A stretch of DNA of 39,309 bases from Actinospica acidithermotolerans (GTDB lineage: Bacteria > Actinomycetota > Actinomycetes > Streptomycetales > Catenulisporaceae), in assembly GCF_018139625.1 (NCBI RefSeq), contig NZ_JAGSOH010000072.1, forward strand, positions 1-39,309, given 5' to 3'. Positions within the stretch are counted from its first letter, which is position 1. Each line of letters begins with the position of its first letter. A program made the position numbers and the translations under genes. This document shows positions 39,304-39,309 of this stretch, in pieces. The notes below the pieces were generated by a model that saw nothing but the letters and a program-made list of their open reading frames with translations, had not been told where the DNA came from and made no database searches.

Positions 39304-39309
39304 GATCAT

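Overview
This is a high-GC, high-GC3 window typical of a filamentous actinobacterium related to Streptomyces. The support is the AdnAB resection machine, a MoeZ-type E1/rhodanese enzyme, the TetR–DUF3107 pair, both a type II glutamine synthetase and a GlnA2-type type I enzyme with GlnE, a GlnR-like box, and several apparently leaderless genes. Several neighbourhoods match ones I remember from model actinomycetes: adnAB/MGMT-like/moeZ/TetR/DUF3107/rhlE resembles M. tuberculosis Rv3201c–Rv3211 and S. coelicolor SCO5178–SCO5184; accD/accA/hmgL/acdH resembles SCO2776–2779; glnE with glnA2 resembles SCO2234–2241. In Streptomyces these lie far apart; here they sit within 39 kb beside an rRNA operon end. 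A related but non-Streptomyces genus is therefore likely. That is inference from memory, not a search.

Layout. 1–7.6 kb: 3' part of a methyltransferase, then convergent adnA–adnB (overlapping stop/start), with a second, degenerate copy of the last ~158 bp of adnB just beyond the gene. 7.6–13.6 kb: an alkyltransferase-like protein, a large membrane pseudokinase/flippase-like fusion, moeZ, a TetR regulator, DUF3107 and a small membrane protein. 13.6–17.8 kb: a short ferritin-like protein, a DEAD-box RNA helicase whose conserved N-terminus lies upstream of any ATG/GTG/TTG codon (probable AUC start, structured leader), and an alpha/beta hydrolase. 17.8–20.5 kb: a repeat patch, an RsbW-like ATPase, glnII with a GlnR-like box, and a four-helix membrane protein. 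20.5–23.1 kb: a TetR–MFS efflux pair with two near-identical palindromic operators. 23.1–26.7 kb: a secreted SGNH esterase, a channel-like membrane protein and an LCP cell-wall ligase. 26.9–32.4 kb: a four-gene leucine/isovalerate catabolic operon with overlapping genes. 32.5–37.5 kb: a DUF6918-type protein, a small Myb/SANT-like protein preceded by a palindrome, glnE and a TetR regulator. 37.7–39.3 kb: glnA2-type ligase, an rrn terminator and the 5S rRNA gene; the rest of the rRNA operon would lie beyond the right edge.

Functionally this is mostly core or lineage-conserved DNA: double-strand-break resection, sulfur-carrier activation, RNA metabolism, nitrogen assimilation and its control (glnII, glnE, glnA2), branched-chain acyl-CoA breakdown and envelope assembly. 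I see no CRISPR array, transposase, integrase or defence island. The most unusual signals are the non-canonical start of the helicase, the double loss of catalytic residues in the pseudokinase, the altered pore-like motif of the channel-like protein, the palindrome-associated Myb-like protein, and the tail duplication next to adnB.
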